From positions 1-64,000 of the forward strand of contig NZ_CCEJ010000010.1 in the NCBI RefSeq assembly GCF_000750955.1: DNA of 64,000 bases, written 5' to 3'. Shown here one piece after another: positions 9,158 through 19,143 of this stretch. The position numbers were made by a program, and so were the translations under genes. Position 1 is the first letter of the stretch, and every line of letters begins with the position of its first letter. The stretch is from Criblamydia sequanensis CRIB-18. Lineage in GTDB: Bacteria > Chlamydiota > Chlamydiia > Chlamydiales > Criblamydiaceae. The notes beneath the pieces were generated by a model, which did no database searches, was not told the origin of the DNA, and worked only from the letters and a program-made list of their open reading frames with translations.

Positions 9158-9493
9158 GTGGAAGGAGTTTGCCTACGATTTTATACCTACGAGCAAAAAA
9201 AACATCATTGCGGAATGCTTTTATACGAATGGCTTCTTGAGTTTGCCAAAAAAAATAAAATTCATGGAGGATCCGCCTTCCGAGGAATAGCAGGGTTTGG
9301 AAGGCATGGGATTTTGCACGAAGAGCATTTTTTTGAGCTAGCCTCTAACGTACCTATAGAGATTGTCTTTATCATGAGTGCAAAAGAAGCTGAGGAATTT
9401 CTCATTCGTTTAAAAGAAACTGAAAAACTCGATCTTTTTTATGTGAAAACACACATCGAGTATGGAACCTTGGATAATAACAACCACTCTTGA
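9158..9493 (+). CDS. DUF190 family protein
   Basis: 111 residues, the usual size. The GGSAFRGIAGFGRHG block at about 37-51 and the ferredoxin-like pattern of DUF190 are clear. Members often sit next to crcB and are thought to have a PII-like fold; function is unproven. It starts with GTG at 9158 just after AGGAGAAGG, which overlaps the crcB stop codon, so the two are translationally coupled. Confidence 0.85.
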   Translation: MEGVCLRFYTYEQKKHHCGMLLYEWLLEFAKKNKIHGGSAFRGIAGFGRHGILHEEHFFELASNVPIEIVFIMSAKEAEEFLIRLKETEKLDLFYVKTHIEYGTLDNNNHS

Positions 9494-9543
9494 ACTAAAG
9501 TTTTTTATTTACATGGATAACAATGTAAACCGCAGGAAGTATC

Positions 9544-11955
9544 ATGAAAAAAAAAGATCGTTCAAAATCTTTCATCTTGTGGTTTGATGAAATTGGCATT
9601 GAAGATATTCCTCTAGTGGGCGGAAAAAATGCTTCTCTTGGTGAGATGAGAAAAAAAACAAAGATCAAGATTCCTCAAGGATTTGCAATTACAGCTTTTG
9701 CCTATAGATACATTCTCGAAAAAGCCGGCATTCTTAATAAGCTTAAAGATGTTTTACAGACTTTGGACATCCACGATTCCAAAGCTTTAAATAAAGCGAG
9801 TGATAAAGCCCGAAAACTAATCATGGGCTGTGAATTTCCCCTCGAATTCCAGGAGGCCATTTCTCACGCCTATCACAAATTATCCTCAATGTACAAAACC
9901 CAAAATTTAGATGTTGCCGTGCGTTCTTCTGCGACGGCCGAAGACTTGCCTAATGCTAGTTTTGCCGGACAGCAGCAGTCCTTTCTCAATGTCTCCGGCT
10001 TGCCGCAATTGCTAGCTGCATGTAAAAAATGCTTTGCATCCCTATTCACAAGCCGCGCCATTGTCTACAGACACGAGAACAATTTTGATCATTTCAAAGT
10101 TTATCTATCCATTGGAATTCAGAAAATGATCCGCTCAGATTTAGCATCCGCAGGGGTTATTTTTACCCTGGATACGGAAAGCGGCTTTAGAAATGTCGTA
10201 TTCGTTACGGGAAGTTATGGACTTGGGGAAAGTGTTGTGCAAGGCGCTGTTAATCCCGATGAGTTTTATGTGTTTAAACCTACCTTAAAGCAAGGTTATA
10301 AACCTTTGATCGATAAGCGGCTTGGCGATAAAGCAACGAAGATGGTCTATACAAAAAACCCCCGATATCCAATTAAAAAAGTCAGCACATCAAAAGCAGA
10401 TAGGCAAAAGTTTTGTTTAACAGATAAGGAGGTCTTGAAGCTTTCGAATTGGGCGATCGCAGTTGAAGACCATTATAGTTCTAAATACGGAAAATCGACC
10501 CCTATGGATATAGAATGGGCAAAAGATGGTCTAACGCAAGAGCTCTATGTAGTGCAAGCACGCCCCGAAACAGTCCAATCGCAACGATCAAGAAATATCA
10601 TCGAAGAATACAAGTTACTTCAAAAAGGAAAAATTCTCGTAGAAGGCAAGAGTGTCGGAAATAAGATTGCTCAAGGTGTGACGCATGTTATTAAAGATGT
10701 TAAAGACATAGGGAAATTTAAGCCTGGCGAAATATTGGTAACCGAAATTACAGATCCCGACTGGGTACCTATCATGCGTATGGCCAAAGCTATTGTAACA
10801 GATCGAGGAGGTCGGACATCGCATGCAGCCATTGTAAGCCGTGAGCTTGGACTGCCATGCATTGTCGGAACCAATCATGCAACAAAAGTCATTAAGACAG
10901 GAAAAAACATCACGGTTAACTGTGCTGAAGGGGAAAAAGGATTAGTTTATGAAGGCTTTCTCAAGTATAAAATCGAAAAGATTGATGTTCGAAAAGTTCC
11001 AAAACCAAAAACAAAAGTGATGATGAATGTCGGTTATCCGGATGTTGCCTACGAACTCAGCTTTTTACCAAGCGATGGGGTGGGTCTTGCCCGTGAGGAA
11101 TTTATTGTTACAGAATATATTCGCATCCACCCGATGGCACTCATACGGTTTAAAGAACTTAAAGATAAAAAAACAATACGTAAAATAAATGAACTTACTA
11201 TCGGATATAAAGATAAGAAACAATATTTTGTCGATAAGCTTTCCATGGGTATTGCAACTATTGCCGCAGCTTTTTACCCCCATGATGTAATTTTACGTTT
11301 CAGTGATTTCAAAACAAATGAATATGTAAATCTGATTGGCGGAGAATATTTCGAACCGAAAGAAGAAAATCCTATGATCGGTTGGCGTGGCGCTTCCAGG
11401 TACTACAGTCCAGGCTACAAGGAAGGATTTGCGTTGGAGTGTAAAGCCATCAAAAAAGTTAGAGAAGAATTTGGCCTTCTCAATTTAAAAGTCATGATCC
11501 CCGTATGCCGCACCATAGAAGAAGGCAAAAAAGTTTTGAAGGTCATGAAAGAAAATGGTCTTACTCAAGGTAAAAATGGGTTGGAAGTTTATGTTATGTG
11601 CGAGATCCCGAGCAATGTCGTTTTAATCGACAAATTTTGTGATATTTTTGATGGATTTAGTATCGGAAGCAACGATTTGACCCAAATGACTTTGGGAGTT
11701 GATCGCGATAGCCAATTAGTTGCAGATATTTTCGATGAGCGAAATGATGCTGTAACACGAATGATCAAACATGTCATCAGTGTTGCAAAAAAGCGCAAGC
11801 GGAAGATTGGCATTTGCGGAGATGCTCCATCGACTTATCCGGAATTTGCTAAATTTTTAGTTGATTGTGGAATTGATAGCATCAGTCTAAGCCCGGATGC
11901 GCTTTTAAAGACGCTTGTTATTATTGCCAAACACGAAAAAAAACAAGGAAAATAG
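9544..11955 (+). CDS. ppsA: Phosphoenolpyruvate synthase (pyruvate, water dikinase)
   Basis: 803 residues, full length. The N-terminal ATP-grasp domain has GGKNASLGEM at about 22-31 and RSSATAEDLPNASFAGQQ at about 128-145. The swivelling domain carries the phosphorylated His427 in GGRTSHAAI. The C-terminal TIM barrel has the general acid Cys758 in GICGDAP. It converts pyruvate, ATP and water to PEP, AMP and phosphate, the first step of gluconeogenesis from pyruvate. It is preceded by a GCAGGAAG ribosome site and followed after 8 bp by the phosphoribosyltransferase gene. Confidence 0.94.
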   Translation: MKKKDRSKSFILWFDEIGIEDIPLVGGKNASLGEMRKKTKIKIPQGFAITAFAYRYILEKAGILNKLKDVLQTLDIHDSKALNKASDKARKLIMGCEFPLEFQEAISHAYHKLSSMYKTQNLDVAVRSSATAEDLPNASFAGQQQSFLNVSGLPQLLAACKKCFASLFTSRAIVYRHENNFDHFKVYLSIGIQKMIRSDLASAGVIFTLDTESGFRNVVFVTGSYGLGESVVQGAVNPDEFYVFKPTLKQGYKPLIDKRLGDKATKMVYTKNPRYPIKKVSTSKADRQKFCLTDKEVLKLSNWAIAVEDHYSSKYGKSTPMDIEWAKDGLTQELYVVQARPETVQSQRSRNIIEEYKLLQKGKILVEGKSVGNKIAQGVTHVIKDVKDIGKFKPGEILVTEITDPDWVPIMRMAKAIVTDRGGRTSHAAIVSRELGLPCIVGTNHATKVIKTGKNITVNCAEGEKGLVYEGFLKYKIEKIDVRKVPKPKTKVMMNVGYPDVAYELSFLPSDGVGLAREEFIVTEYIRIHPMALIRFKELKDKKTIRKINELTIGYKDKKQYFVDKLSMGIATIAAAFYPHDVILRFSDFKTNEYVNLIGGEYFEPKEENPMIGWRGASRYYSPGYKEGFALECKAIKKVREEFGLLNLKVMIPVCRTIEEGKKVLKVMKENGLTQGKNGLEVYVMCEIPSNVVLIDKFCDIFDGFSIGSNDLTQMTLGVDRDSQLVADIFDERNDAVTRMIKHVISVAKKRKRKIGICGDAPSTYPEFAKFLVDCGIDSISLSPDALLKTLVIIAKHEKKQGK

Positions 11956-11963
11956 GCTGATTC

Positions 11964-12617
11964 ATGTTTTTCGAGAATCGCGAAGATGCTGGAAGTCAGC
12001 TCTCACAACTATTGAAGAAATATAAGAATATGCCAGTTGTTGTCTATGCTCTCCCTCGAGGGGGTGTTCCTGTAGCCGCGGAAATCGCCAGATTTTTAGA
12101 AGCTCCTATAGACCTCATATTTGCCCATAAAATTGGACACCCATACCAACCGGAATATGCGATTGCGGCTATTTCGGAAAGCGGTCATATGATCGGACCT
12201 TCTTTAGAAATATCGGAATCAATCGGAAATGATTGGCTGGAGATGCAAAAAACAGATCAACTCAATGAGATAAAAAGAAAAAGAGAAAAGTATTTGAATG
12301 GACGAAAAAATATTTCCGTAGAGAATAAAATTGCCATCCTTGTTGATGATGGAATAGCTACAGGGCTTACAATGATAGTCGGAATTAATGAGTTAAAAGA
12401 TCGCCATCCTAAAAAAATTGTAGTCGCAGTTCCTGTTGCCCCTAGAAGAACATCAAATCTGATAAAAACAATGGTTGACGATTTTGTGGGAATTGAAGTT
12501 GATGATTATGATTTTTTGGGAGCTGTGGGTGCTTACTATAAAGAGTTTAATCAAGTGGAAGACGATGAGGTAATCGAGATTTTAAACTCAGAGTATAAGC
12601 GCAACCTAGACAAATAA
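11964..12617 (+). CDS. Phosphoribosyltransferase-family protein
   Basis: 217 residues, type I PRTase fold. PRGGVPVAAEIA is at 31-42 and the PRPP-binding loop VDDGIATGLT at 127-136. The substrate is not identifiable. Genes of this subfamily are typically adjacent or fused to a dienelactone-hydrolase-like protein, exactly as seen here, where the next gene starts 1 bp after the stop. The pair may act together in a small salvage or stress role; this is not established. Confidence 0.85.
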   Translation: MFFENREDAGSQLSQLLKKYKNMPVVVYALPRGGVPVAAEIARFLEAPIDLIFAHKIGHPYQPEYAIAAISESGHMIGPSLEISESIGNDWLEMQKTDQLNEIKRKREKYLNGRKNISVENKIAILVDDGIATGLTMIVGINELKDRHPKKIVVAVPVAPRRTSNLIKTMVDDFVGIEVDDYDFLGAVGAYYKEFNQVEDDEVIEILNSEYKRNLDK

Positions 12618-12618
12618 G

Positions 12619-13278
12619 ATGAATAAAAAAATTATAGAAAAATTAATTCGGATAAAACATCAAGATGTCTTATTAGAAGGAATGCTTAAAATACCACATT
12701 CTTCTCAAGGAATTGTGCTTTTTGCTCACGGAAGCGGGAGCAGTAGATTATCCCCTCGCAATAATTACGTTGCCGATGTTTTAAATAACGCAGGACTTGC
12801 CACGCTACTGATTGACTTGCTCTCAGAAAAAGAAGATGAAACTTATCAAAAAAGATTTGATATTGATCTTCTCACAGATCGGCTACTTGTTGTGATTCAG
12901 TGGCTGGAAAAACAACCCCACACTCAAAATCTTATTTTAGGAATTTTTGGCTCCAGTACGGGAGCTGCAGCCGCACTTCAAGCAGCTTCAGAGAAAGGTA
13001 ACGAAATTCAGGCTGTTGTTTCGCGAGGAGGCCGCCCTGATCTCGCCATGAATACACTAGACAGAGTGACCTCTCCAACTCTATTTATTGTTGGAGAAAA
13101 TGATTTTGGGGTCATCGAATTAAATCAAGAAGCTTTTGCACGATTAACTTGCCAAAAAAAATTCGAAATCATTTCTAATGCGACACACCTTTTTGAAGAG
13201 CCTGGCTGTTTAGAAGAAGTCGCAAGGCTTGCTACAGAATGGTTCTCTAGATATCTTAATCTGAATGACAGAAAATAA
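12619..13278 (+). CDS. Dienelactone-hydrolase-like alpha/beta hydrolase
   Basis: 219 residues. The oxyanion region FAHGSGSS is at 35-42 and the nucleophile elbow GSSTGA at 111-116, with Ser113 as the nucleophile. A late Asp in GENDFG (about 159) and His in NATHLFEEPG (about 192) complete the triad. It is tightly coupled to the phosphoribosyltransferase gene upstream, its usual partner. The natural substrate is unknown. Confidence 0.85.
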   Translation: MNKKIIEKLIRIKHQDVLLEGMLKIPHSSQGIVLFAHGSGSSRLSPRNNYVADVLNNAGLATLLIDLLSEKEDETYQKRFDIDLLTDRLLVVIQWLEKQPHTQNLILGIFGSSTGAAAALQAASEKGNEIQAVVSRGGRPDLAMNTLDRVTSPTLFIVGENDFGVIELNQEAFARLTCQKKFEIISNATHLFEEPGCLEEVARLATEWFSRYLNLNDRK

Positions 13279-13421
13279 TAGATGCTGGCGCCGATCTTAT
13301 TTTAGGTACTTCACTTATTTTTTTAGAGTACCGAAGTTTATAAGAACCACACCAGCATTAGCTACTTCATTGAATAATCCAGGACACAGCAGGTAAAAGA
13401 TTAAGCAATAGATGCTCTAAA

Positions 13422-13841
13422 CTATTCTGTCGTCTCTCCATCAAAATGTTCCTCATCTTTTTCAGCCTCAGCTTTTGTTTTATGAATTGTGCCATCAAGA
13501 TGGTTTGGCGGCGCATACAAAGTGTAGATTTTGAGAGGTTCATGAGAAGAGGTGTTAATGAGGTTGTGCCTTGTACCAGCCGGTACGATAATGCTAAACC
13601 CATCCCCTATCTTATGAGAAGTTCCATTCAATATAGCTTTGCCTTCGCCGGATTCGATACGGAAAAATTGATCCAATTGATGTATTTCTTCTCCTATGTC
13701 TTCTCCCGGTTTTAAACTCATTAAAACAAGCTGTATGTTTTCTGCTGTATAGAGAACTTTTCTAAAATAATTGTTTTCGATCGTAGCTTTTTCTATATTT
13801 ACGACATGACCTTTCTTAGACTTTTTTTCTTTAGATAACAT
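13422..13841 (-). CDS. Cupin-domain protein
   Basis: 139 residues forming one cupin barrel. The metal motif GEDIGEEIHQLDQFFRIESG is at about 47-66, with the second motif VPAGTRHNLINTS near residues 91-103. The C-terminal tail is acidic. It lies 34 bp downstream of the formate dehydrogenase gene on the same strand and is probably cotranscribed. Its closest relatives, as I remember them, are small mannose-6-phosphate-isomerase-like cupins without assigned activity. Confidence 0.8.
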   Translation of the reverse strand: MLSKEKKSKKGHVVNIEKATIENNYFRKVLYTAENIQLVLMSLKPGEDIGEEIHQLDQFFRIESGEGKAILNGTSHKIGDGFSIIVPAGTRHNLINTSSHEPLKIYTLYAPPNHLDGTIHKTKAEAEKDEEHFDGETTE

Positions 13842-13875
13842 TTGAACACCTAGAGTTGTAAGTTAAAAATAGGCT

Positions 13876-15072
13876 CTAACTATTGAAACGTGTTGCTTCT
13901 TCAGAGCCTCTTGTTGTATCTCCTGCTATATACGAATGCGCACCAATACCCGCCAATTTACCTCCATCGACAATTAGGTACTCATCACGAATCGGTCTTC
14001 TTTCAAACCAACATTCAAGTATTTCACGAACACCTGCGGCATAACGAGTTTGGGCCGGCAAGCTTGTGCCTGCAATATGCGGGGTCATCCCATGATGCGG
14101 CATCGTTCTCCAAGGGTGGTCTTTTGGAGGAGGCTGCGGAAACCAAACATCACCCGCATAACCCGCAAGCTGCCCGCTCTCAAGCGCACGGACAATAGCC
14201 TCTCGATCGCATATTTTTCCTCGCGCTGTATTGATGATGTATGAACCGCGCTTCATTTTACTTATGAGGGCATCATTGAACATATGTTCGGTTTCTGCAT
14301 GAAGCGGACAGTTGATTGTAATCACATCGCATACACGAACCATGGATTCAACATCAGGATGGTAAGTTAGGTTTAGGTCTTTTTCAATATTTTCCGGAAG
14401 ACGATGACGTTCTGTATAGTGTAACTTGACATCAAAAGGCTTCAGTCTCCTAAGAACTGCCAATCCAATGTGTCCGGCTGCGACGGTTCCGACATGCATC
14501 CCCTCAAGATCATAGGATCTTTCAGCACAATCGGCGATGTTCCATCCCTGATCAATAACCCACTGATAAGAGGGGATATAATTTCGGATAAGCGCTAATA
14601 TCATCATCACAATATGCTCAGCTACGCCTATGCTGTTGCAATAGGTAATTTCAGTGACCGTAATACCCCGATCTATCGCAGCTTGAAGATCGACATGGTC
14701 CGAGCCTATGCCAGCTGTTATCGCTAACTTAAGCTTGCGTGCTTTAGCGATTCTTTCTTTTGTGAGATAGGCAGGCCAAAATGGCTGAGAAATAACGATA
14801 TCAGCATCAGGCAGCTCTCTTTCAAACACTGAATTTGCTCCATCTTTGTCAGAGGTGACAATGAGCGTATGGCCAAGGTCTTCAAGAAATTTACGCAAAC
14901 CCAATTCACCCGATACACAACCTAATAGCTGTCCCGGCTTAAAATCTATTTTTTTTGGAGTCGGTACAGTTTGCCCATCGGGATATCGTTCAATCTTCGG
15001 AATGCCATCCCGTGCATAGGTTTTTGGATACCCGTTCACCGGATCATCGTAAAGAACTGCAATAATTTTCAT
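13876..15072 (-). CDS. fdh: NAD-dependent formate dehydrogenase (D-2-hydroxyacid dehydrogenase family)
   Basis: 398 residues, the length of the bacterial enzyme. Numbering coincides with Pseudomonas FDH: N146, R284 (NTARG), Q313 (FPQPPP) and H332 (TPHIAGTS) are the formate-binding and catalytic residues and all are present. Two cofactor-site positions differ: residue 221, normally Asp for NAD specificity, is Glu (YTERHRLP), and the dinucleotide loop reads GHIG where GRIG is usual. It oxidises formate to CO2 with NAD. ATG follows AGGGGTGTG. The product CO2 could feed the dab system at 3-8 kb, though the two are separately transcribed. Confidence 0.92.
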   Translation of the reverse strand: MKIIAVLYDDPVNGYPKTYARDGIPKIERYPDGQTVPTPKKIDFKPGQLLGCVSGELGLRKFLEDLGHTLIVTSDKDGANSVFERELPDADIVISQPFWPAYLTKERIAKARKLKLAITAGIGSDHVDLQAAIDRGITVTEITYCNSIGVAEHIVMMILALIRNYIPSYQWVIDQGWNIADCAERSYDLEGMHVGTVAAGHIGLAVLRRLKPFDVKLHYTERHRLPENIEKDLNLTYHPDVESMVRVCDVITINCPLHAETEHMFNDALISKMKRGSYIINTARGKICDREAIVRALESGQLAGYAGDVWFPQPPPKDHPWRTMPHHGMTPHIAGTSLPAQTRYAAGVREILECWFERRPIRDEYLIVDGGKLAGIGAHSYIAGDTTRGSEEATRFNS

Positions 15073-15250
15073 AACTGCACACCCCTAGTACAAATTTTCG
15101 AGGTGATAATGTGAAAACTAGCCTCTCAAATTACTTGCCTCTACTATTCATGAAGTAACAAAAATTTCATTTATGATGAATAATTTTTTTGCCTCAGAAA
15201 CTTGTAAATAAATTTCGTATCTTTTAATAAGGAGAAATAAAGGGGCTTAA

Positions 15251-15457
15251 ATGTTCTCACTAAAAAATGTCTTGATTTTTTTGGCAGGTGCCTCATTTTT
15301 TCACACTCTGTCTCATATTTTTTTGCCTTATTTTGTAGCATTGCCTCTTGAAACCAAGGTAATTTATCTCACTCCCGCTCTCAACTTTTGGGCAATCATC
15401 ATCAATGCAATTATTACAGTATTTTTATTGTGGTGGGCTAAAAAGCTGAAACCTTAA
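15251..15457 (+). CDS. Small two-helix membrane protein
   Basis: 68 residues with hydrophobic segments at about 5-25 and 40-62, ending in WWAKKLKP. ATG at 15251 has AAGGGGC ten bases upstream. It lies alone between divergent fdh and convergent upp. I do not recognise a family with certainty; the length, ribosome site and clean topology argue that it is real. Confidence 0.65.
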   Translation: MFSLKNVLIFLAGASFFHTLSHIFLPYFVALPLETKVIYLTPALNFWAIIINAIITVFLLWWAKKLKP

Positions 15458-15502
15458 AAATTAACTTCAAATATAGCGTGTTTCTTATTTCCAAATTCGA
15501 AA

Positions 15503-16105
15503 TTATAGCGTGCCAAAATAACGATCACCAAAATCGCCAAGACCCGGGACGATCCATTTTTGGTCATTTAGTCCTTCATCGACTTGCGCAACGACAAGTC
15601 CAAGGTCCGGGCATTCCTTTTGCAAGCGGGCAATACCCTCTCTGGAACCGATAAATGAAATCAAAGTGATTTGTTTTTCTATTGCGCCGGCTGATTTCAA
15701 AATTTTAATAGCCAATGCCGCACTTCCGCCTGTTGCAATCATAGGGTCTAACAAGAGGATGGGATTATCATGATTAAAGGGTGGCAATTTTGAATAATAT
15801 AGTTCAGGGATTGCAGTTTTTTCATCCCGCCGAGTGCCGATGAAGCCGATGGCCGCCGCTGGATGGAATCGCATAAAGGGCGGTAAAAGAACAAGACCTG
15901 ACCTTAAAATAGGCACTAAGACGGGCTTTTGTTTATAACCTACCCCTTGAGTACGTGTTATCGGGGTATCAACATCAAATGTAGTTTTTTGAAAAAGAGC
16001 GTCGCACTCGATAGCCAATACTGTGGCAAGCTGATCTGCCGCTATCCTATATTGCTCAACAGATGTGTTTCGATTACGCAAGACCGTGATAAGCGTTTTT
16101 TTCAT
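15503..16105 (-). CDS. upp: Uracil phosphoribosyltransferase
   Basis: 200 residues, near the usual 208. The PRPP loop reads DPMIATGGSA (120-129), and the C-terminal VPGLGDFGDRYFGT matches the uracil-binding flap. It converts uracil and PRPP to UMP and pyrophosphate. It lies 53 bp downstream of the P-type ATPase gene on the same strand. Confidence 0.93.
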   Translation of the reverse strand: MKKTLITVLRNRNTSVEQYRIAADQLATVLAIECDALFQKTTFDVDTPITRTQGVGYKQKPVLVPILRSGLVLLPPFMRFHPAAAIGFIGTRRDEKTAIPELYYSKLPPFNHDNPILLLDPMIATGGSAALAIKILKSAGAIEKQITLISFIGSREGIARLQKECPDLGLVVAQVDEGLNDQKWIVPGLGDFGDRYFGTL

Positions 16106-16158
16106 ATCTCTCCCGAAAAAAGGAGCCTAATGGCTACTTGACTTTTCTATACCTTACT

Positions 16159-18900
16159 TTAGACAGTCAATTCTACTTTTTTTGATTCATCGTTTGCTTT
16201 TTTGAAAGCCCGATTAATCAAATTACATATAAACCACACTATCATTGTTATAGCCAAGATTATTCCCCATTCCCTTGAGTTTAATGGCACAGTTTTAAAC
16301 ACGCTCTGCAGAAAAGGAGTATAAACAATGAATAACTGCAAGAGAAAGGATAATGCCATTGCCGAAATGATGAAAGGATTTGAAAAAATGCCTAGGTTGT
16401 AGGGCGATCTTATGATTTGCACTGCTACAAGCTCTAATACAACAAGGGTTGTAAACGCCATCGTTTGAGCAAGTTCTCCGCTTTCCTGCATGCCTAAATA
16501 ACAAGCTAATAAAGTCCCGAAGGCTATGACTAGGCTGATCAAAAACAAATGACATCCTTGTTTGAAAGAAATGATAGGGTCTGAAGGTTTTCGAGGAGTG
16601 CGTTTCATGGCGATTGGATCGATAGGATCAGCCACAAGCGCCATGGCAGGTAATCCATCCGAAGCTAAATTTATCCATAGAATTTGCAAAGCTGAAAGAG
16701 GAACAAATGGATTGCCGGCAAAATCTGTAAAACCGATTAGCATCCCTAGAAAAACTACAATGATCTCTGCAATATTTGATGAAGCCAGGTAGCAGACAAA
16801 TTTAGTAATATTATCATAAATTCCACGTCCTTCTTCGACAGCATTCACAATAGAGGCAAAATTATCGTCGGTAATGACCATATCTGCTGCTTCTTTTGTT
16901 ACGTCGGTTCCTGTCATGCCCATGGCAATACCAATATCAGCTTCTTTAAGGGCCGGAGCGTCATTGACACCATCACCTGTCATCGCTACAATCTCTCCAA
17001 GAGACTTCCAAGCTCGAACAATTCTTAACTTATGCAACGCTGATATTCTTGCATAAATAGCCACCTTTTTTAAGGATTTTTTCAGGTGATGATCATCCAT
17101 TTGATCCAACTCAGCCCCTGTCAAAATAATGGAATCTCTATCCAATAAGTTAAGCTCTTTTCCTACTGCAGTAGCGGTTGCTTTATGATCCCCTGTAATC
17201 ATTACTGCCGTAATGCCTGCATTTTCACAAGTTTCGATGGATTTCTTAACCTCAGGTCTTGGCGGATCCATCATCGCTATAAGTCCTACCAAAATCAGTT
17301 TATCCTCTAGTAAATGATTAATTTTAGCCTCTTTTGGAATAGGACGATACCCAAGAGCTAGCACTCTAAGGGCCTGACTTGAAAGATAAGTATTTGCATC
17401 GACAATATTTTTTTTACGTTCTTTATTAAGAGATTCGATTTTACCATTAATGAGGATAGCGTCTGCATGTTCTAATATAGTTTCGACCGCGCCTTTAATA
17501 AAGAGAACTAATCCCTCACTTGTTTGCCGAACCATGCTCATTCTTTTTCTTTCAGAGTCAAAAGGAACTTCTGATATGAGAGGGTTTTCAGATTCCAAAT
17601 CCTTTTTAAATAAATTTGCCTTTCCTGCCACTACAAGAAGTGCCCCTTCCGTGGGGTCCCCTGTAATATTCCAACTTTTTATAGGATCCTGCGTTTCATG
17701 CAAGCCGGCACTATTGCATAAAGCTCCAATTTTAAGTGCTAAAAGGAGCTCAGGACTATTTTTAGGATCGGCTATGATATGATTAATTTCAAAATGCCCA
17801 TCAGGATTGTAACCAATTCCGGTTACATCAATAAAAGTATTATTTACCCAAATCGAGCGGACAGTCATCTCATTTTGGGTAAGTGTTCCTGTTTTATCCG
17901 TGCAAATAACTGTCGCACATCCCAAAGTTTCGACAGAAGGGAGATGACGCACTAGCGCACCGCGCTTTGCCATATTATGAACACCGATGGATAAAGCAAT
18001 CGTTACTATAGCCGGAAGACCTTCAGGAATAGCAGCAACAGCGAGGCTTATAGAAATAAGAAAATTTTCTATTAAGGGAGTTCCTCTCAAATATCCGAGA
18101 GCGAAAACAAGAGAAACAATACCAAGGCAAAGCCAAACAAGGCGAAGCCCTAATTCATGCAAGCGCTTTTGAAGAGGGGTCTTGTCATCATTGCCCTGTT
18201 GCAAAAGAGAGGCTATTTTGCCAAGTTCTGTCTGAATACCGGTTTCTGTGACGATCATATAACCCTTTCCGCTCAAAGCAACCGTACCTAAGAACCCCAT
18301 GTTCTTCTTATCGCCTAAAGATAAACTCTGTCCTTTCAAAGCCTCTGCTGTTTTATGTATGGGTATGGATTCACCTGTTAGAGCAGCTTCCTGAGTTGAC
18401 AGTCCAAAAGTTTGGATGAATCTTCCATCAGCCGGGATATGATCGCCAGCTTCTACTAAAATGAGATCACCGGGAACTATTTCTCTTGCCGAAATTTTTC
18501 TTAATTTTCCATCCCGAATAACCTTAGAAGAAGAAACTATCATTTTGCGTAAAGCTGTCAGGGACTTCTCAGCCCTATACTCCTGATAGAATCCAAGCAG
18601 GCCATTAAGAACAACAATTGTAAAAATCGCAAAAGCATCTATCCACTCTTTTAAAGCTCCGGCAATAAGGGCTGCAACTATCAAAATCCATACGATAAGA
18701 CTGGAAAACTGAAGAAAAAATAAATGCAATAACGACTTTTTTTGTGTTGCAAGCAGTTGATTATGACCAAATTCTTGCAATCGTTTTTTAGCTTCACTTT
18801 GAGTTAATCCATGATTTAAATCGGTTGCAAGATCGAGACTTACCTCCTGCTGAGGTTTAAGCCACCAATTTTTGAGTATGCGCTTTTTTTTGTATGTCAT
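16159..18900 (-). CDS. Calcium-type (P2A) cation-transporting P-type ATPase
   Basis: About 913 residues from ATG at 18900; an in-frame GTG at 18927 would add nine. The N-terminal cation-ATPase domain is at about 10-75 and the TGES actuator loop at about 180. PEGLPAIVTIALSIG marks the M4 ion site, the phosphorylated Asp335 is in TDKTGTLT, and the hinge TGDGVNDAPAL lies near 595. Ten helices are visible. The overall pattern is that of bacterial SERCA-like Ca2+ exporters; Mg2+ or Mn2+ cannot be excluded. No accessory subunit is nearby. Confidence 0.9.
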   Translation of the reverse strand: MTYKKKRILKNWWLKPQQEVSLDLATDLNHGLTQSEAKKRLQEFGHNQLLATQKKSLLHLFFLQFSSLIVWILIVAALIAGALKEWIDAFAIFTIVVLNGLLGFYQEYRAEKSLTALRKMIVSSSKVIRDGKLRKISAREIVPGDLILVEAGDHIPADGRFIQTFGLSTQEAALTGESIPIHKTAEALKGQSLSLGDKKNMGFLGTVALSGKGYMIVTETGIQTELGKIASLLQQGNDDKTPLQKRLHELGLRLVWLCLGIVSLVFALGYLRGTPLIENFLISISLAVAAIPEGLPAIVTIALSIGVHNMAKRGALVRHLPSVETLGCATVICTDKTGTLTQNEMTVRSIWVNNTFIDVTGIGYNPDGHFEINHIIADPKNSPELLLALKIGALCNSAGLHETQDPIKSWNITGDPTEGALLVVAGKANLFKKDLESENPLISEVPFDSERKRMSMVRQTSEGLVLFIKGAVETILEHADAILINGKIESLNKERKKNIVDANTYLSSQALRVLALGYRPIPKEAKINHLLEDKLILVGLIAMMDPPRPEVKKSIETCENAGITAVMITGDHKATATAVGKELNLLDRDSIILTGAELDQMDDHHLKKSLKKVAIYARISALHKLRIVRAWKSLGEIVAMTGDGVNDAPALKEADIGIAMGMTGTDVTKEAADMVITDDNFASIVNAVEEGRGIYDNITKFVCYLASSNIAEIIVVFLGMLIGFTDFAGNPFVPLSALQILWINLASDGLPAMALVADPIDPIAMKRTPRKPSDPIISFKQGCHLFLISLVIAFGTLLACYLGMQESGELAQTMAFTTLVVLELVAVQIIRSPYNLGIFSNPFIISAMALSFLLQLFIVYTPFLQSVFKTVPLNSREWGIILAITMIVWFICNLINRAFKKANDESKKVELTV

Positions 18901-19143
18901 TAATTGTGAAGCCCTAACCGTTACCACCTACCCGTATGCGGAGAGAAAATAATTTTAAGTAAGCCACTTTTTTCGCATTTAGAGGCTACTTTTTTTTAGC
19001 ACAATCAAATGGATTTGAAAATAAATTTAGCAAGGTTTGTTCCCCTTGCGAAATGCTTATTTTTTTTAAAAGGATGCTTAAAACACCCTCTCCTCCTATT
19101 GCTTTTAAATGAATATTTTCTTAACAAGGAAGTTAAAAGCTAG

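Noticed and set aside
16562-18172. Plus-strand frames of 60-110 codons opposite the calcium-type ATPase
   Set aside because: Antisense shadows; the ATPase frame has all catalytic motifs.
18960-19067. Two hairpin-like stretches (AAGTA-GCC with GGC-TACTT; GCAAGG with CCTTGC) near T-runs
   Set aside because: The stems are short or bulged, and they lie between divergent genes where no transcript needs to end, so I do not call terminators.
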